Origin: a virus
IMG/VR virus record: IMGVR_UViG_3300015374_000034
Coordinates: 1 to 32,674 of that record
Direction: 5' to 3' (one strand)
Length of the DNA: 32,674 nucleotides
Part shown: in pieces, positions 1 through 7,030 of the stretch
Layout: each line of letters starts with the position of its first letter
Numbering within the stretch: position 1 is the stretch's first letter
Translations under genes and position numbers: made by a program
Notes under the pieces: generated by a model
What the model was told of the DNA's origin: nothing
Database searches by the model: none
Seen by the model: only the letters and a program-made list of their open reading frames with translations

Positions 1-157
1 GGGTGCTTGGACCGAGCGCGATCAGTTGGTTACGATCGCATGAATCGGTCGCTCTCTCCCCCACCGCCCGCTACTCGCAGGCGCGAGACTGGTCGATGGC
101 GTCGTCGGGTTGCTTTCGAGCGCCCTTTTCCCCCCACAACAACGGCAGGACCCCCTC

Positions 158-505
158 TTGGCCAAGCAAGTGACCAGCATCTGCGACTGGCGAGACCACG
201 CGGACGGACCCGTGTGTGGCAAGCCGGCGCCCTACGACGCGACCTTCCGCGTCGACGGGATGACGCTGACCGGCGACCTGTGCCTCCAGCACAAGGACCT
301 CACGATCGAGAGGCTGCGTCTCTCCGGCATGGTGCCCCACCACATCCAGCTCGACGGCAAGCCCCGGCAGACCTACATCACCGCCAGCGGCAAGGTCGTC
401 TCCGGGAAGGACATCCGAGCGTGGGCGATGGACCAGAACAAGCTCCACACCACGTCCGGACGACTACCCGAGGTCCTGATCCAGGAGTACCTCGCCGTGC
501 ACTAG
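158..505 (+). CDS. Lsr2-like DNA-binding protein with N-terminal Cys/His cluster
   Basis: About 115 aa. The C-terminal 35 residues (IRAWAMDQN..., SGRLP, IQEYLA) match the pattern of the Lsr2 C-terminal DNA-binding domain, which in Lsr2 binds AT-rich minor grooves through an RGR-like loop; here the loop reads SGR. The N-terminal half has C-D-W, C-G-K-P and C-L-Q-H groups that could bind zinc. There is no Lsr2-type N-terminal dimerisation domain, so DNA bridging is not implied. I chose the TTG at 158 because GGCAGGA lies 7 nt upstream; the GTG at 170 and a longer TTG at 110 are alternatives. The stop overlaps tail-to-tail with the reverse sigma gene within a shared CTAG (502-505). Likely role: a phage regulator or xenogeneic silencer antagonist (inference). 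Confidence 0.75.
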   Translation: MAKQVTSICDWRDHADGPVCGKPAPYDATFRVDGMTLTGDLCLQHKDLTIERLRLSGMVPHHIQLDGKPRQTYITASGKVVSGKDIRAWAMDQNKLHTTSGRLPEVLIQEYLAVH

Positions 506-1209
506 CGACGCAGCTCCTGCATGGCGTTGGAGCGGGTCTGGCGACACCACGCCGGGCTGATCTCCAGGCGCTCGGAGACCTCGCGCATGCTCAGGTCGTC
601 CACGTAGAGCGAGAGCACCAACACCCGTGAGCGTGGGCTCAGGCTGGCCGGCCGTGTCGCCAGCCGCGCCCGGAGCTCGGAGACCATGGAGACCACCTCG
701 GCCTCCGAGGACACCCCGCGGGTCTCGACCTCCTCGGCGTCGAGCGAGGCGTTGAGGGTCTGCTGCGCCAGGAGGGCGGCACGGACCTCCTCGGGCTCCA
801 TGCGCGCCCGGTCCGCGATCTGCTCGATCCTGGGCTCGGAGCAGCCCTCATCCCACAACTCCTCGATCGCGGCCTGCACGATCTTCACGCGACGGCGCGT
901 CTGGCGAGCGAGCGGGTCCTGGCTGCGTTGGCCGTCGATGATCGCTCCCGTGATGACTCGGGTGCCGTAGGTCTCGAACTTCACCCCCATCTCGGGGTCG
1001 AACCTCTGAATCGCCTTGAGCAGCCCATGGTGGGCGTAGCTCAGGATGTCCTCGCGGTCCTGGTGCGCCGGCGCCTTGGCCAGCGCCTTGCGACCGAGGT
1101 AGGAGGCCAGCCCGGCGTACTGCGCCATGAGCAGCTCCAGCGCCTCCGGAGACCTCGTCTCGACGTACCCCGCCCACACCGCCGCCAGGGTGGCCTCATC
1201 CATGCTCAC
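502..1209 (-). CDS. Phage-encoded sigma factor, FliA/WhiG (sigma-28) type
   Basis: 235 aa, close to the usual size of FliA (about 240 aa). Region 2 (about residues 25-105) contains a core-binding helix followed by FDPEMGVKFETYGTRVITGA and IIDGQRSQD, the pattern of sigma-28/WhiG proteins (KFETYA-x-RIRGAMIDE). Region 3 spans about 106-158. Region 4 (about 187-235) has LSPRSRVLVLSLYVDDLSM followed by a helix-turn-helix ending NAMQELRR, like the FliA/WhiG region 4.2. I chose the GTG at 1209: GGAG lies 5 nt upstream and the start overlaps the stop of the upstream gene as GTGA, so the two are translationally coupled. An ATG at 1203 is the alternative. It would redirect host RNA polymerase to phage promoters; the repeated GCCGAAGT boxes downstream resemble the sigma-28 -10 element. 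Family assignment is strong; the target promoters are inference. Confidence 0.88.
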   Translation of the reverse strand: MSMDEATLAAVWAGYVETRSPEALELLMAQYAGLASYLGRKALAKAPAHQDREDILSYAHHGLLKAIQRFDPEMGVKFETYGTRVITGAIIDGQRSQDPLARQTRRRVKIVQAAIEELWDEGCSEPRIEQIADRARMEPEEVRAALLAQQTLNASLDAEEVETRGVSSEAEVVSMVSELRARLATRPASLSPRSRVLVLSLYVDDLSMREVSERLEISPAWCRQTRSNAMQELRR

Positions 1210-1634
1210 GGTGACTCCGGTTGTACGCAGAAGCAGGTGATGTGCCGCGTGCCGCCTACCTGCGTCACGCAGCTGCACGTCGTGCCGTCGACGAAGTGCT
1301 GCACCGTGGTCTGCGGGGCATGGCCCGGTCGACTCGACGTGGTCGCCACGCTGTAGCAGGCGCGACACCCGCACCCGCTCTTGCAGCGGGTCGTGGTCGT
1401 CTCCACACGCAGCCTCGGCAGGATCTTGTGCCTGCACCGCAGCCACCGCTCCAGCTCGTCACGTTCGGCGCCGACCGGCGGCTCGTACGGCTCCAGGTCG
1501 GTGTCGTAGAACTGGAGCAGAAGCCCGCCCGGGGTGAGCACGGTGAACGCCTCGATCTGGTGGTCGAGGTCGGTGACGCGGCACTCCATGGCGGTCTCCT
1601 CGAACCACAGCCAGTCACCCACCTCGACGTCCAC
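1206..1634 (-). CDS. Hypothetical protein with cysteine-rich C-terminus, sigma operon leader gene
   Basis: About 142 aa from a GTG start at 1634. The in-frame TTG at 1646 is possible; the longer extension to 1718 uses rare codons and looks non-coding. The first half is acidic and tryptophan-rich (VGDWLWFEET, LLLQFYDTDLEPYEPPVG). The second half has many cysteines (RCKSGCGCRACYS, TTCSC, HITCFC), suggesting metal binding or disulfides. I do not recognise the family. It is the first gene of a two-gene reverse operon and its TGA overlaps the GTG of the sigma gene, so co-production is likely. Such pairing would fit an anti-sigma or sigma-modulating protein, possibly redox or zinc responsive, but nothing in the sequence proves this. 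Confidence 0.6.
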   Translation of the reverse strand: MDVEVGDWLWFEETAMECRVTDLDHQIEAFTVLTPGGLLLQFYDTDLEPYEPPVGAERDELERWLRCRHKILPRLRVETTTTRCKSGCGCRACYSVATTSSRPGHAPQTTVQHFVDGTTCSCVTQVGGTRHITCFCVQPESP

Positions 1635-1654
1635 CCATCCATGCAAGCAGCGAG

Positions 1655-1669
1655 CGCAAGAACTTCTGG
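1655..1669 (-). promoter_or_regulatory. AGAAGTTCTTGCG box, candidate promoter of the sigma operon
   Basis: Reading the reverse strand, CCAGAAGT (1669 to 1662) is followed by TCTTGCG. The same AGAAGTYCTTGCG string occurs at 14495 and 30235 on the forward strand. The centre of an AACG palindrome lies 34.5 nt upstream. If the sigma factor recognises this box, its own operon would be autoregulated. Confidence 0.45.
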
Positions 1670-1697
1670 GCGTCGACGAGAGCTGGTACCAAAGTGG

Positions 1698-1709
1698 CAA
1701 CGCCCGTTG
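1698..1709. promoter_or_regulatory. Palindromic operator-like site CAACG-CC-CGTTG
   Basis: Member of the recurrent CTCAACGSSCGTTGAG family. It sits upstream of the reverse sigma operon, centre 1703.5, exactly 34.5 nt from the start of its CCAGAAGT box. Confidence 0.6.
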
Positions 1710-1760
1710 AGACGGCATCAGCCTCCGGCCGCGGCCCAGCTGGCCGCCGGCGACACCGGT

Positions 1761-1778
1761 CTCAACGCGCGTTCTGAG
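1761..1778. promoter_or_regulatory. Palindromic operator-like site with AACG-CG-CGTT core
   Basis: CTCAACGCGCGTTCTGAG, an imperfect copy of the same family with centre 1768.5. It lies 18.5 nt upstream of the GTCGAAGT box that precedes the forward gene, and about 65 nt from the palindrome serving the reverse operon. The divergent region 1635-1828 therefore carries one site per direction. Confidence 0.55.
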
Positions 1779-1786
1779 GGCACCGT

Positions 1787-1794
1787 GTCGAAGT
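1787..1794 (+). promoter_or_regulatory. GTCGAAGT box, variant of the GCCGAAGT promoter element
   Basis: One mismatch from GCCGAAGT. A GTG in frame with the next gene begins exactly 7 nt downstream (1802), the spacing seen at the leaderless starts. Here, however, a strong AAGGAGGAG and an ATG at 1829 lie further down, so the transcript may simply have a short leader. Confidence 0.5.
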
Positions 1795-1828
1795 CCTCAG
1801 CGTGACCCGAGCCAAGGAGGAGTCCGTC

Positions 1829-2023
1829 ATGGCTGAACGCGAGAAGGGCGTGGAGACGATGCCCTGCCCGAACTGCGGGACGGACCGTCCCGTGAGCCCG
1901 CAGCCCGACGGCAGCAAGTCGGTCGAGGCGTGCCCGAAGTGCTACCCGGCGCCCGCGCCCGAGAAGGCTGCCGCCCCGACGCCGGCTCGCGAGGCCGGCA
2001 CCGACATCCCGAAGGAGAGCTGA
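1829..2023 (+). CDS. Small zinc-ribbon-like protein
   Basis: 64 aa from the ATG at 1829, preceded by AAGGAGGAG at 8 nt. An alternative GTG at 1802 would add nine residues and would be leaderless. Two cysteine pairs, CPNC (near residue 12) and CPKC (near 36), form a C-x2-C...C-x2-C zinc-ribbon pattern. The C-terminus is Pro/Ala-rich and probably unstructured. First of three small forward genes. Function unknown; it could bind nucleic acid or protein. Confidence 0.7.
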   Translation: MAEREKGVETMPCPNCGTDRPVSPQPDGSKSVEACPKCYPAPAPEKAAAPTPAREAGTDIPKES

Positions 2024-2025
2024 CC

Positions 2026-2226
2026 ATGTCCGAGCCCAAGTCCGCCGTGAAGAAGGCGCAGTCGAGCCAGGCCGAGAAGCAGGCCGAGACCCAGAAGGCC
2101 GCCGCGAAGAAGGCGCCGTCCCGCAAGGAGGAGCTGGCCGCGGACTTCCCGGTCCGGCGCTCCGGTCTCGACTCCGTGCCTCACGACGTGCTCAACCCCG
2201 CCTACGCGATCGACACCAGCAAGTAG
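2026..2226 (+). CDS. Small Lys/Ala-rich hypothetical protein
   Basis: 66 aa. ATG at 2026 with GAAGGAG upstream, 2 nt after the previous stop. The first 40 residues are Lys/Ala/Gln/Glu-rich (AVKKAQSSQAEKQAETQ) and look helical or disordered, with a basic character. The C-terminal 25 residues are more ordered-looking (DFPVRRSGLDSVPHDVLNPA). No family recognised; basic tails of this kind often contact nucleic acid. Confidence 0.65.
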   Translation: MSEPKSAVKKAQSSQAEKQAETQKAAAKKAPSRKEELAADFPVRRSGLDSVPHDVLNPAYAIDTSK

Positions 2227-2229
2227 CTC

Positions 2230-2397
2230 ATGCGCAAGGGGCACTGGCCCACCACGCTGTGCTGGTGCCGGCCCCGCGTCGAGGTCTGCCCGGACTGCGG
2301 CGGCACAGCGATCCTCCATCGCGACGTCGCAGTCCGGCCGGACGTGCGCGACCGGGCTTACTCCCCCTCGGGCGCCCCGGTCTGCCCCACGCCCTAG
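2230..2397 (+). CDS. Small cysteine-rich hypothetical protein
   Basis: 55 aa from the ATG at 2230, three bases after the previous stop. It contains C-W-C and C-P-D-C groups (residues 11-23), a likely zinc knuckle. No good ribosome site of its own is visible, so translation may depend on coupling. Its TAG overlaps the TAG of the reverse gene 2394-2618 within CTAG. Real but unrecognised. Confidence 0.55.
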   Translation: MRKGHWPTTLCWCRPRVEVCPDCGGTAILHRDVAVRPDVRDRAYSPSGAPVCPTP

Positions 2398-2618
2398 CGT
2401 CGCTCGATCTCCTCGGCGGTCAGGCAGTCCACCAACATCTGCACCCCGCGCTCCTCAGCGTCGGGCCCCTCGAAGCCTGTCCACACCGACACTGCGACGT
2501 CTCGCGCAGGACTCCCCGTGATGACCGCGATCGCGACCACGTCAGGGTCGTGCTCGGCCACGATGTCACGCAGCTGCTCAAGGACTTCTGGGCCGAGGTC
2601 TCGTGCCTGATCCACCAT
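2394..2618 (-). CDS. Small acidic hypothetical protein
   Basis: 74 aa from the ATG at 2618. It is acidic with two helical segments (LGPEVLEQLRDIVAEHD, LVDCLTAEEIERR) around a beta-like stretch (DVVAIAVIT). There is no Shine-Dalgarno sequence, but TACGTT ends 6 nt before the ATG, as in a leaderless promoter. Upstream codon use deteriorates, so longer starts were rejected. It ends tail-to-tail with the forward gene in a shared CTAG. Function unknown. Confidence 0.6.
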   Translation of the reverse strand: MVDQARDLGPEVLEQLRDIVAEHDPDVVAIAVITGSPARDVAVSVWTGFEGPDAEERGVQMLVDCLTAEEIERR

Positions 2619-2630
2619 CCCCGCAACGTA
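2619..2630 (-). promoter_or_regulatory. Candidate leaderless -10 (TACGTT) of gene 2394-2618
   Basis: On the reverse strand, GTTACGTT is followed by six bases and the ATG. The other isolated reverse gene (10637-11047) has GTTACGGT with the same spacing. No clear -35 element was found. Confidence 0.4.
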
Positions 2631-2701
2631 ACAAAGATCTTCTGCACAGCGCCCGGAAGTTGTAGACGACCTCAATAGGATCAGGCCAACGCTGTTGATG
2701 G

Positions 2702-2709
2702 GACGAAGT
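2702..2709 (+). promoter_or_regulatory. GACGAAGT box in the 2619-2820 divergent intergenic region
   Basis: One mismatch from GCCGAAGT, about 110 nt upstream of the nuclease gene. The intergenic stretch 2619-2820 holds no other convincing gene. A CAACGCTGTTG near-palindrome lies at 2687-2697. Weak candidate. Confidence 0.25.
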
Positions 2710-2820
2710 CCAAGCCCGTCCGGCTTCGGAGGACAAGCCCCCCGGCGCTTGAGGGTCCAGCCCTCCAGCCTCTCTGGCAGAACTACCAACGCGCACGCGC
2801 GCGCGAGGAGGTCCGTCGTC

Positions 2821-3186
2821 GTGCTCGAAGCCGAGCTCCAGGCGCACATCATGCTGCTGTGCAGGACGCTGGGGCTGCTCGTCTACCACACCCACGACAG
2901 CCGGCGCTCCCAGGCGGGCTTCCCTGACCTGGTGATCGTCGGCGCGAAGGGCGTGCTGTTCCGCGAGTTGAAGAAGGCCGACGGCAAGGTCTCGCCGGAG
3001 CAGCAGGAGTTCCTCGACGCGTTGACGGCCGCCGGCTGTGACGCCGCGGTGTGGCGCCCGGTCGACTGGCCGCAGCGCATCCAGCGCGAGCTCCAGGCGC
3101 TCGGGCGAGTGCCACGTCAACGGACGTTGAGCCCCGATCAGGTCCGGGCCCACCTCCAGAAGCGCGTTACGCGAAAGTCGTCCTGA
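2821..3186 (+). CDS. VRR-NUC domain endonuclease (PD-(D/E)XK fold)
   Basis: 121 aa, the size of a stand-alone VRR-NUC domain. Visible motifs are GFPDLVIV (Asp36), FRELKKADGKVS (Glu49 and Lys51, the E-x-K of the catalytic core) and QQEFLDAL (Gln61), in the usual order. GTG start at 2821 with GAGGAGG 9 nt upstream; the longer open frame to 2695 is GC-rich filler. Proteins of this family are structure- or Holliday-junction-directed nucleases and often sit beside phage terminases, where they may help resolve or trim DNA before packaging. Near the 3' end (3118-3129) the gene contains a good copy of the AACG palindrome. Confidence 0.85.
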   Translation: MLEAELQAHIMLLCRTLGLLVYHTHDSRRSQAGFPDLVIVGAKGVLFRELKKADGKVSPEQQEFLDALTAAGCDAAVWRPVDWPQRIQRELQALGRVPRQRTLSPDQVRAHLQKRVTRKSS

Positions 3187-3252
3187 CGGTGCCAGAAACG
3201 TTCCATCGCTGACCTAACCTGAGGTCACAGCCCCAGAACGTGAGCGCCTGCT

Positions 3253-3897
3253 TTGTCGCAGACGACAGTGACTGGCCAGCGGCCTCGTCACAAGGTCCGC
3301 ACCATCACCGGCGGAGAGATCTCCCTGCTCCACCGCCAGGAGAAGACCTTCTACGACGAGGCCAAGACCAAGTACCTCTCCGAGTACCTGTTCACCCAGG
3401 CCAACGACTTCCGCACCCTCGATCGGCTGCTCCTGCTGGAGGTCCAGAACTTCCGCGCGCAGTGGATGCTCGCCGCCGGCATGGACTACGACGGCGTGGA
3501 CCTCGACGCCAAGGAGGAGGTCGAGCTGCGCCGCACCGTCAAGGACGTCGGCGCGCAGATCAACGAGATCCAGACCGCCCTCGGGCTGACGAAGGCGCAG
3601 CGCGACAAGCAGACCCACGACTCGGTGGGCGGCTACATCATGACGCTCAAGAACGCCGCCAAGGCCCACGGCATCAAGCGCGAGAAGGAGCTCGGCAAGG
3701 CCATCGAGCTGACCAAGGAGCTGTTCGCGATCTGCGGGCGCTACCGGCGCTCGAACGAGGAGGAGCGGCGCAAGGCAGGGATCGAGTCGGCTGAGGACAT
3801 CGTCGACTGGATCAGCGAGTACATGAAGCCGGAGTTCGACGCGGTCGACGCCTACTTCCGCGAGCACGAGCAGAAGTTCTGGGTGCGGGACCTGTGA
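3253..3897 (+). CDS. terS: Probable terminase small subunit
   Basis: 214 aa from the TTG at 3253; the GTG at 3268 is an alternative, and neither has a clear ribosome site. The protein is helical and charged. The segment NDFRTLDRLLLLEVQNFRAQ followed by a long helix and NEIQTALGLTKAQRD resembles the layout of P27-type small terminases, which have a helical oligomerisation region followed by an N-x2-LGLT-like element. Position supports this: it opens the operon that ends with the large terminase. Its role would be to recognise the packaging site and dock the motor. Similarity is by pattern only; other helical DNA-binding proteins are possible. Confidence 0.55.
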   Translation: MSQTTVTGQRPRHKVRTITGGEISLLHRQEKTFYDEAKTKYLSEYLFTQANDFRTLDRLLLLEVQNFRAQWMLAAGMDYDGVDLDAKEEVELRRTVKDVGAQINEIQTALGLTKAQRDKQTHDSVGGYIMTLKNAAKAHGIKREKELGKAIELTKELFAICGRYRRSNEEERRKAGIESAEDIVDWISEYMKPEFDAVDAYFREHEQKFWVRDL

Positions 3898-4289
3898 ACC
3901 GCTACCTGCCTCCTGGCCTGCTGGAGCTGGTCGCCTCCATTGACTACAAGCCCGGCTGGGAGTTCCACCTCCGAACCGAGGTTGAGCCCGACGGGTCCGG
4001 CGGCCTCCAGTTCCAGGTCATCTCCGACACCGAGGACTCCCAGAACCTCGCACGTCGCATCCGGGTGCGTCACTCCTTCCTCGTCCCGGCCGCGTCGTAC
4101 AACCGCGACACCTGGGCAGCGTGGCTGTTCGACCGGGTCCGCGACGTCGAGACCCACGAGGCCGGCGAGTTCTTCCGGATCGACGGCTACCGCGAGTTCG
4201 CGCCCCACCACTCCAACGGCGAGGACCCCTATCGGGTCTGGCATGTCGGCGACCACGCCACCGCACGCAAGCGAGCAGGTGACCCATGA
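3894..4289 (+). CDS. Hypothetical protein in packaging operon
   Basis: 131 aa. GTG at 3894 overlaps the previous stop (GTGA), so it is translationally coupled. Rich in aromatic and charged residues (LELVASIDYKPGWEFHLRTE, EFFRIDGYREFAPHHS), soluble and apparently globular. No family recognised beyond general resemblance to small proteins found near actinophage terminases. Function unknown. Confidence 0.75.
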   Translation: MNRYLPPGLLELVASIDYKPGWEFHLRTEVEPDGSGGLQFQVISDTEDSQNLARRIRVRHSFLVPAASYNRDTWAAWLFDRVRDVETHEAGEFFRIDGYREFAPHHSNGEDPYRVWHVGDHATARKRAGDP

Positions 4290-4813
4290 GCGACAACTGG
4301 CAGCGGCTCCTCGACGGCCACCAGCACGGCGCCGACTCCGAGACGCCGGAGTTCTGGGAGCAGTACCTCGCCGACCACCCCGACGTCCTGCACCGGCTCC
4401 TGGCCGACATCTACACCGCGACGTACGGCAGCGAGAAGCCGCCGACGCTCGACGACCTGTGGGAGATGATGGCCGTCCCGCAGTTCAGCACCGAGACGTT
4501 CGGCCCGGCCGTGCTCGACCTGCTCGGCGATCGCAGTGTCCGCTGGCTGGCCTCCCAGATCGGCACCTCGCACGTCCAGCTGTCGCGCTACCTCAACGGC
4601 AGCCGGCCGATCGTCAGCGTCCACGACCACCGCGGCTCCATGAAGCGGATCGAGTCGATTGCGCGCGTATTGCGCGTACACCCGTCGTTCTTCGTGGAGT
4701 GGCGCCGGCTCTGGATGATGTCGCTGATCGACAGCGCGTTCAGCGCCCAGCCGTCGCTCTCGATCGGCATGTTCCGACGCTTCTCCGGGTTCGAGAAGGC
4801 CGCAGCCTCATGA
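4286..4813 (+). CDS. Helix-turn-helix DNA-binding protein in packaging operon
   Basis: 175 aa, ATG overlapping the previous stop as ATGA. Residues 83-130 form an XRE/Cro-like HTH: RSVRWLASQIGTSHVQLSRY, then NGSRPIV, then SMKRIESIARVLRVHP, as in phage repressor-like proteins. The N-terminal 80 residues are acidic and helical, and the C-terminus is aromatic. It could bind the packaging site, regulate the operon, or be the factor binding the repeated AACG palindromes; nothing here decides between these. Being inside the operon rather than in an immunity region argues against a classic repressor. Confidence 0.75.
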   Translation: MSDNWQRLLDGHQHGADSETPEFWEQYLADHPDVLHRLLADIYTATYGSEKPPTLDDLWEMMAVPQFSTETFGPAVLDLLGDRSVRWLASQIGTSHVQLSRYLNGSRPIVSVHDHRGSMKRIESIARVLRVHPSFFVEWRRLWMMSLIDSAFSAQPSLSIGMFRRFSGFEKAAAS

Positions 4814-5049
4814 CCGCGCCGTTCGTCGGCGACCCGGAGATCGGCCGCGAGGTCGCGTGCGTCGGGAAGCGCCGCTACAACAGTCGACGCGAGGCCAGGG
4901 CGCACCGTAACCGCCTCAAGGGCGGCGGGCCGCTGAACATCTACCTCTGCCCGTTCTGCGGCTGCTACCACCTCGGCCACATGCCCCGTGACATCCGGCG
5001 TGGCAAGACGGGCAAGGACAACTGGCGCCGCCGGCGGGGCATCGCATGA
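4810..5049 (+). CDS. Small basic zinc-finger-like protein
   Basis: 79 aa, ATG at 4810 overlapping the previous stop (ATGA). YLCPFCGCYHLGH (about residues 46-58) is a compact C-x2-C-x2-H type metal site common in small phage proteins. The rest is strongly basic (GKRRYNSRREARAHRNRLK, NWRRRRG), which suggests nucleic-acid binding. An upstream Cys (VACVG) may complete the zinc site. Exact role unknown. Confidence 0.75.
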   Translation: MTAPFVGDPEIGREVACVGKRRYNSRREARAHRNRLKGGGPLNIYLCPFCGCYHLGHMPRDIRRGKTGKDNWRRRRGIA

Positions 5050-5366
5050 GGCGCCGCGTCAGAGGCCAGCACCCGACTCGCCTCGTCGACGACGAGGCCG
5101 ACCTCCTCGCCCCCGACGAGGCCGACGCCTTCGAGCCGCACGTCGTCGACTGGCCGATCGGCGGCATCATGATGGAGGAAGACGGCTGCGAGCCCGACAC
5201 GCACGTCTGGGGCCCGTCGTACGTCCTGCCCGACGTCGTGACGGAGGACAGCGACCGTCGCGCGGCCTACGCCGGCTGCACGAAGTGCGCGGCCATGATC
5301 CGACTAGAGCCCGCGCCCCTCGACATGCACGACCGCGACGCCATCGAGAGGTGGCTCGACTCGTGA
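5046..5366 (+). CDS. Acidic hypothetical protein preceding TerL
   Basis: 106 aa, ATG overlapping the previous stop (ATGA) and its own TGA overlapping the terminase GTG. Basic first 12 residues, then very acidic (VDDEADLLAPDEADAFEP). A later GCTKC pair could hold metal. No family recognised. Tight coupling to the large terminase suggests it is made in similar amounts and may act in packaging (inference). Confidence 0.7.
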   Translation: MRRRVRGQHPTRLVDDEADLLAPDEADAFEPHVVDWPIGGIMMEEDGCEPDTHVWGPSYVLPDVVTEDSDRRAAYAGCTKCAAMIRLEPAPLDMHDRDAIERWLDS

Positions 5367-7030
5367 GCGCCATCCCCGTCCTCGACGAGGAGGACTGCTA
5401 CCTCGCCGCGATCCTCGACGACGCCAGCGGTGTTGAGCTGGCCGAGTTCTCATGGATCGACGAGGAGCAGATCGACGCCTGCTTCCGCCTCTGGGACTAC
5501 CAGTGGGTCTGGTACCGCAACGAGGACACCTTCCAGATCGACTGGTGCGGCCGAGCGGTCGGCAAGTCCGTCGGCATCATGATGCGCGCCTTCGCGTTCC
5601 CCTTCACCCACGCCGGCCAGGAGATGCTCATCACCGCGCCGGAGCTCAACCACCTCCGGCCGGTCACCGACAAGGTCGAGCACCTGCTCCGCTCCACACG
5701 CCTCGGCTCCGCCATGCTCCCGACCACCCGCGGGCAGGGCATCAACCACCAGCCCCAGTTCCAGGTCCAGTTCATCAACAACGCCCGGATCATCAGCCGC
5801 CTGCCCAACCGCGACGGCCGCGGGGTCAAGGGCATGCACCCCCTCGTCATCGAAATGGACGAGGGCCAGGACTTCCCCGACAACGGGTGGACCGAGCTGA
5901 TCGAGACCATGAAGGCCGGCACGCCCGGAGCCCAGTGGCGCGTGCACGGCGTGTCCCGAGGCGTCCGCGACCGCTACTACAAGTACACGATGGGCGAGGA
6001 CCCCGACCTCCCCTTCACCGTGCACCGCTACATGGCCATGGACCGGCCCAACTGGGGTCCCGCCGAGCGCAGGGCCAAGATCGCGATCTACGGCGGCTCC
6101 AGCGACAACGTCGACTACCGCCGCAACATCTACGGCGACCACGGCGACGCCACCAACCCGGTCTTCGTGCTCGCGCGGCTGCTCGCGTGCGTCCGGATCA
6201 ACGAGGACGCGTGGGCCACCGAATACAACGACAACGTCTACGCCCAGATCAAGGTCAACGACGAGCTGCTGCGCCAGAGCGGCGCCCCGATCGAGATGTT
6301 CCTCCAGTTCCCGGGCAACCACCTCCACGAGCGCTACCACTCCTACTGGGCCGGCGCCGACATCGGCTACACCCGCGACCCCAGCGAGTTTCTGGTCTTC
6401 GGGGCGATGAAGCACCCCAAGGACAAGGACGCTGACCTGCTCCGGCTCCTGGCGCGCATCCACCTCATGCGGATCAGCGCCGCCAACCAGGCCCAGGCGA
6501 TCAAGGCCGTCTTCGACTTCTACGGCGAGCGGCTCCGCGCGTTCTCCATGGACAAGACCGGCAACGGCCTGCCCCTGTGGCAGGAGCTCGACCCGGAGGC
6601 CGTCGGAACGCACGTTACGCAGCGTCGTACGCCCGAGCACATCAGCCGGCGCATCCGTGGCTACAACTTCTCCTCCAAGGTCGCCGTCGAGTTCGACGAC
6701 CGCCAGCTCAAGGACAAGGAGACCCAGCTCGACGCGGTCATCCAGAAGAACGTGGTGGAGTTCGGCACCGACGAGTTGCGCAAGCTCGTCGACATGGGCC
6801 GCATCGAGCTGCCCTACGACCGCGAGCTGCTCACCGAGTGGCAGGGCCAGGAGATCCAGTACGTCCGCGACGAGGGCTCCGCGGCCGGGCTCAAGACCCG
6901 GTACGGCGGCGGCTCGTTTCACACGCTCGACGCCGCCAAGATGTGCATCGCCGGCAAGAGCCTCACCGCGATCGAGACCGCGCTCAACGCCACCAAGGAG
7001 CGCAAGCCGGTGCTCGCCCGGTTCGGCTGA
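5363..7030 (+). CDS. terL: Terminase large subunit (ATPase and nuclease)
   Basis: 555 aa, a normal TerL length. GTG at 5363 overlaps the previous stop as GTGA; longer starts run into the preceding gene. The ATPase domain has a Walker A variant GRAVGKS (residues 63-69) and Walker B LVIEMDE (161-167), with a coupling-type segment after it. The RNase H-like nuclease domain shows GADIG (Asp333), SMDKTGNG (Asp397) and a C-terminal HTLDAAKM, giving the three metal-binding acidic residues. It pumps DNA into the prohead through the portal and cuts the concatemer. The stop is immediately followed by a GCCGAAGT box, so a new transcription unit begins here. Confidence 0.95.
   Translation: MSAIPVLDEEDCYLAAILDDASGVELAEFSWIDEEQIDACFRLWDYQWVWYRNEDTFQIDWCGRAVGKSVGIMMRAFAFPFTHAGQEMLITAPELNHLRPVTDKVEHLLRSTRLGSAMLPTTRGQGINHQPQFQVQFINNARIISRLPNRDGRGVKGMHPLVIEMDEGQDFPDNGWTELIETMKAGTPGAQWRVHGVSRGVRDRYYKYTMGEDPDLPFTVHRYMAMDRPNWGPAERRAKIAIYGGSSDNVDYRRNIYGDHGDATNPVFVLARLLACVRINEDAWATEYNDNVYAQIKVNDELLRQSGAPIEMFLQFPGNHLHERYHSYWAGADIGYTRDPSEFLVFGAMKHPKDKDADLLRLLARIHLMRISAANQAQAIKAVFDFYGERLRAFSMDKTGNGLPLWQELDPEAVGTHVTQRRTPEHISRRIRGYNFSSKVAVEFDDRQLKDKETQLDAVIQKNVVEFGTDELRKLVDMGRIELPYDRELLTEWQGQEIQYVRDEGSAAGLKTRYGGGSFHTLDAAKMCIAGKSLTAIETALNATKERKPVLARFG

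Noticed and set aside
7-630. Forward open frame through the Lsr2-like gene
   Set aside because: Arg/Pro-rich low-quality protein, overlaps two better genes and has no ribosome site.
1635-1718. N-terminal extension of the reverse gene to an ATG at 1718
   Set aside because: Uses codons rare in this genome, runs through the operator palindrome and the AGAAGT box, and its GGAGG is only 3 nt from the ATG.
6603-6616. AACGCACGTTACG in terL as a further operator
   Set aside because: Imperfect, within coding sequence and not near a box; likely chance.
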